From NCBI RefSeq assembly GCF_051401765.1, contig NW_027480506.1, positions 496,001 through 560,000 of the forward strand: 64,000 bases of DNA. The letters run 5' to 3'. Under the pieces are notes generated by a model. It worked only from the letters and a program-made list of their open reading frames with translations, had not been told where the DNA came from and did not search any database. Both the position numbers and the translations under genes were made by a program. Below, piece after piece: positions 62,874 to 64,000 of the stretch (its first letter is position 1; every line of letters begins with the position of its first letter). The stretch comes from Calliopsis andreniformis. Its lineage: Eukaryota > Arthropoda > Insecta > Hymenoptera > Andrenidae.

Positions 62874-64000
62874 GTATTGAGGATTCAGAATTGAGGTTTG
62901 AGGACTGAGGATTGAGAATTGAAGATTGAGTATTGAGGATTGAAGATTGAGGATTGAAGATCGAGGATTGAGGATTGAGGATGAGGGCTGAGGGTTGAGG
63001 ATTGAGGCTTGAGGACTAAGGACAGAGGATTGAGGATTGAGAATTGAGGATTGAGGATTGAGGATTGAAGATTGAGGATTGGGTATTGAGGATCGAAGAA
63101 TGAGGATTGAGGATTGAGGATTGAGGATTGAGGATTGAATATTGAGGATTGAGGATTGAGGATTGAAGATTGAGCATTGAGGATTGAGTATTGAGTATTG
63201 AAGGTTGACGATTGAGGATTGAGGATTGAGGATTGAGGATTGAGGATTGAGGATGGAGGATTGAAGATTGAGTATTGGGTATTGAAGATTGAGGATTGTG
63301 GATTGAGGATTGAGGATTGAGGATTGAAGATTGCGTACTGAGGGTTAAAGATTAGGATTGAGGATTGAGGATTGAGGATTGAGGATTGAGGGTCGTGGAT
63401 TGAGGACGAGGACTGGGGGTTGAGTATTGATGTTTGAAGTCTGAGGATTCAGGATTGAGGATTGAGTATTGAGGATTGTGGGTTGAGGATTGAAGATTGA
63501 GGATTCGGTATTGAGGATTGAAGAATGAGGATTGAGGAGTGCGGACTGAGGATTGAGGATAGCAGATTGAGTATTGAGGATTGAAGATTGAGGACTGAGA
63601 ATTGAGGATTGAGGATTGACGATTGAGAATGGAGGGTTGAGGATTGAGGATTGAAGATTGAGTATTGGGTGTTGAGGATTGAAAAATGAGGATTGAGGAT
63701 TGAGGATTGAGGATTGAGGATTGAAGATTGAGAATTGAGGATTGAAGATTGAGGATTGAGGATTGAGGATTGAGTATTGAGGATTGAGGATTGAGGATTG
63801 CGGATAGAAGATTGAGGATTGGGTATTGCGGATTGAACATTGAGGATTGAGGATTGAGGACTGAGGATTGAGGATTGAGGATTGAGAATTGAGGATTGAG
63901 GATTGAGGATTGAAGATTGAGGATTGGGTATTGAGGATTGAAGAATGAGGATTGAGGATTGAGGATTGAGGATTGAGGATTGAGGATTGAAGACTGAGTA
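62492..64000 (+). repeat. A-to-A interval 17 (right-truncated by the window)
   Basis: An A-B pair and the post-B words up to GAAGACTGAGTA at the last base. It follows interval 16 heptad by heptad at +3,348 with a few single-base differences (62523 CTGTTTG against CTGATTG; GACTGAGAATTG near 63594). The array continues beyond the window. Confidence 0.85.

Larger units (their letters stand above)
58515..63980 (+). repeat. 3,348-bp duplication at the right end
   Basis: About 58,515-60,630 recurs at 61,863-63,980. The A, B, GGACTAAGGACAGAGG and GGACGAGGACTGGGGG landmarks all fit the step. Differences are few: GAGGATTG (59824) against GAGCATTG (63172), one at 62112 and one at 62523. Confidence 0.8.
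1..64000 (+). repeat. Heptanucleotide satellite array (ATTGAGG)n with higher-order structure
   Basis: Every part of the window reads as consecutive 7-base units with consensus ATTGAGG on the + strand, always in the same orientation; I found no inverted segment and no unique sequence. Cytosine is nearly absent from the + strand, so G/C strand asymmetry is extreme throughout. Variation is concentrated in the last two bases of the heptad, while the ATTGA core is largely kept. Occasional 6-base units (for example ATTAAG in the word GTTAAAGATTAAG) shift the register by one. The array is open at both ends, so 64 kb is a minimum length. It has no recognised function; a structural satellite is the simplest reading. 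Confidence 0.98.
1..64000 (-). other. Stop-poor minus strand reading SILNPQS in all three frames (not a gene)
   Basis: On the - strand the unit CCTCAAT contains no stop in any frame, and three units (21 bases) encode seven residues, so each frame gives the same repeating heptapeptide, SILNPQS. On the + strand every heptad brings a TGA that closes all three frames. Long - strand frames therefore arise automatically. Between 1450 and 1784 all three - strand frames are open at once with the same repeated peptide. ATG codons appear only where a heptad has mutated (GCATTG or ACATTG on the + strand), and frames end wherever a variant makes a stop. No ribosome-binding site, domain or signal peptide is seen. 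I do not regard any of these frames as a coding region. Confidence 0.9.

Noticed and set aside
1..64000. CRISPR array
   Set aside because: There is no repeat-spacer alternation; the unit is 7 bp, contiguous, and no cas gene is present.
1..64000. Telomere array
   Set aside because: The unit is not one of the standard telomere repeats (TTAGGG, TTTAGGG, TTAGG and so on), it is heavily varied, and no chromosome end is visible. Only the G-rich strand bias is similar.
1..64000. Ribosome-binding sites (the GAGG in every heptad)
   Set aside because: GAGG is part of the repeat itself and occurs thousands of times; all + strand frames are closed by TGA within a few codons.
1..64000. Pure assembly artefact
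   Set aside because: Ordered variants, consistent box spacings and graded divergence between copies argue for a real array, although the copy number of the youngest duplications needs long reads.

Overview
The whole 64,000-base window is one uninterrupted tandem array of a 7-base unit, ATTGAGG on the + strand (CCTCAAT on the - strand), about 9,100 copies head to tail. It starts before base 1 and runs past base 64,000, so neither edge is visible. I see no protein-coding gene, RNA gene, insertion sequence, CRISPR array, promoter or terminator. The long - strand reading frames are a by-product of the repeat: its C/A/T-rich strand has no stop codon in any frame, and because 7 is not a multiple of 3 all three frames read the same heptapeptide, SILNPQS.

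The array is highly organised. Individual heptads carry point variants, mostly in the last two bases (ATTGAGG, ATTGAAG, ATTGAGT, ATTGACG, ATTGGGT, ATTGCGT, ACTGAGG), and the order of variants acts as a barcode showing that kilobase blocks have been copied as wholes. The clearest landmarks are 56 strongly diverged stretches, here called boxes, each containing TATTCTATT. Full boxes are about 144 bp (roughly 21 heptads), and those I parsed (A and B) stay in the 7-base register. They fall into four classes. A contains ATCATGGTATTCTATTGAGG (17 copies). B contains GATATTCTATTCAGG (14, including one A/B hybrid and one with a 1-base deletion). C contains GATATTCTATTGCGG (17, ten of them lacking the diverged left half). 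D contains GATATTCTATTGGGG (8).

Spacing is strict. A to B is 315 bp in all 13 pairs. C to D is 350 bp in all 7 pairs. C-D units repeat at 1,078 bp (154 heptads) at three separate loci. The A-to-A distance runs from 2.0 to 6.3 kb, with about 2.7-3.3 kb the commonest size. Shorter intervals carry deletions; longer ones carry internal duplications or C/D blocks.

Layout: 1-14 kb holds A/B modules, including a 2,291-bp tandem duplication at 8.55-13.13 kb with no difference found at the sites compared. 14-36.5 kb holds A/B modules with three half-C boxes and duplications of 2,829 and 3,080 bp. 36.9-58.4 kb alternates C/D blocks with A/B modules and includes a 3,195-bp tandem duplication. 58.5-64 kb is an A/B module duplicated at 3,348 bp. 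The picture is of a satellite with nested higher-order repeats that evolves by unequal exchange or amplification of kilobase blocks.

The organism cannot be identified. Heptamer tandem repeats occur in bacteria (for example the 7-bp STRR repeats of filamentous cyanobacteria) and in eukaryotes. An array this long with higher-order structure looks more like eukaryotic satellite DNA, but nothing here settles it. The unit is not a standard telomere repeat. Comparisons were made by eye: landmark positions were counted, but percent identities were not computed.
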